The translations under genes and the position numbers were made by a program. From Bifidobacterium breve (GTDB lineage Bacteria; Actinomycetota; Thermoleophilia; Miltoncostaeales; Miltoncostaeaceae), in NCBI GenBank assembly GCA_945876305.1, contig CAMCOB010000093.1, forward strand, positions 1 to 5,481: a stretch of 5,481 bases of DNA, in the 5' to 3' direction. The notes under the pieces were generated by a model. That model was not told the origin of the DNA and did not search any database. It saw nothing but the letters and a program-made list of their open reading frames with translations. Numbering within the stretch: the stretch's first letter is position 1; each line of letters begins with the position of its first letter. Positions 5,057 to 5,481 of this stretch are shown here, piece after piece.

Positions 5057-5481
5057 GTGGGGAAGACCCTGTTCCGGAAGGTGTGGGACCTGCACGAGGT
5101 CGCGCCGGAGGGCGCTGACGGACCGGCGATCATCTATGTGGATCTGCACCTCGTGCATGAGGTCACCTCCGCACAGGCGTTTGATGGCATCCGACTGGCG
5201 GGTCGTACGGTGCGCCGCCCAGACCGCACTCTCGCCACGGCCAACCACAACGTTCCCACCATCGGGCGCGAGCGGGGTATCGAGGACGAGCTGTCCCGCC
5301 TTCAGGTTGAGGCGCTGGAGAACAACGCGAAGGAGTTCGGCATCCCGATCTTCTCGCTCAACAGTCCGCGACAGGGGATCGTGCACGTCATCGGTCCGGA
5401 GCTCGGGTTCACCCAGCCGGGCATGACCATTGTGTGCGGCGACAGCCACACCTCGACCCATGGAGCCTTTGGCGCCCTGGC
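5057..5481 (+). CDS. leuC: 3-isopropylmalate dehydratase large subunit, 3' partial
   Basis: With LeuD this [4Fe-4S] aconitase-family enzyme converts 2-isopropylmalate to 3-isopropylmalate, the step after LeuA. About 141 residues are in the window and the frame is open to its edge. Family motifs are clear: GKTLFRKVWDLHEV (2-15), YVDLHLVHEVTSAQAFDG (27-44), RTVRRPDRTLATANHNVPT (50-68), IVHVIGPELG, and GMTIVCGDSHTSTHGAFGAL near the end. The cluster-binding cysteines lie further downstream, outside the window. GTG 5057 is preferred by SD spacing; ATG 5051 would add two residues. One oddity is N63 in A-N-H-N-V-P-T, where the family nearly always has aspartate (D-H-N). This Asp-His pair corresponds to D100-H101 of mitochondrial aconitase. 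The 36-base gap after leuA suggests co-transcription, and leuD probably follows. Confidence 0.95.
   Translation, partial: MGKTLFRKVWDLHEVAPEGADGPAIIYVDLHLVHEVTSAQAFDGIRLAGRTVRRPDRTLATANHNVPTIGRERGIEDELSRLQVEALENNAKEFGIPIFSLNSPRQGIVHVIGPELGFTQPGMTIVCGDSHTSTHGAFGAL

Noticed and set aside
1..5481. Mobile elements, CRISPR arrays, tRNA or rRNA genes, long repeats
   Set aside because: None seen; apart from the inverted repeats listed, no repeat family or RNA gene could be recognised by eye.

Overview
The window is a 5.5-kb piece of a high-GC bacterial chromosome carrying branched-chain amino acid and serine biosynthesis genes, all on the + strand. The order is (ilvB end?) - ilvN - ilvC - serA - leuA - leuC, with leuC running off the right edge. 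The GC-rich third codon positions, the ilvN-ilvC-serA order, the long three-domain SerA (527 aa, with an intervening ASB domain and a C-terminal ACT domain), and the use of GTG and TTG starts all suggest an actinobacterium. I cannot name a genus. LeuA is the ~520-aa form rather than the ~600-aa form of mycobacteria, so a deep-branching or less-studied actinobacterial lineage is possible.

Layout. Bases 1-61 hold what may be the last codons of ilvB, a small hairpin and a possible -10 element. ilvN (62-550, acetolactate synthase regulatory subunit) and ilvC (567-1577, ketol-acid reductoisomerase) are 16 bases apart and clearly form one transcription unit. ilvC is followed after 4 bases by a perfect 18-bp hairpin (1582-1622) without a U tract. 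Next come a good Shine-Dalgarno (SD) and serA (1663-3246, phosphoglycerate dehydrogenase). The 202 bases between serA and leuA (3247-3448) are the most interesting part: a promoter, a 24-codon leader ORF containing 8 Leu codons, and a nested RNA structure whose outermost helix pairs two of the Leu codons with the leuA SD. leuA (3449-5020, TTG start) and leuC (5057 onward, GTG start) follow, with a hairpin across the leuA stop codon.

How they work together. IlvN makes the first common step of valine/isoleucine/leucine synthesis sensitive to feedback, and IlvC does the second step. LeuA and LeuC take 2-oxoisovalerate towards leucine. SerA feeds serine synthesis, and so one-carbon units, glycine and cysteine. 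Feedback appears at the protein level (ACT domains in IlvN and SerA, LeuA C-terminal regulatory domain) and probably at the RNA level. The leuA leader looks like a leucine-sensing translational attenuator. It may be related to the LEU element pseudoknot reported upstream of actinobacterial leuA genes, but I could not compare them.
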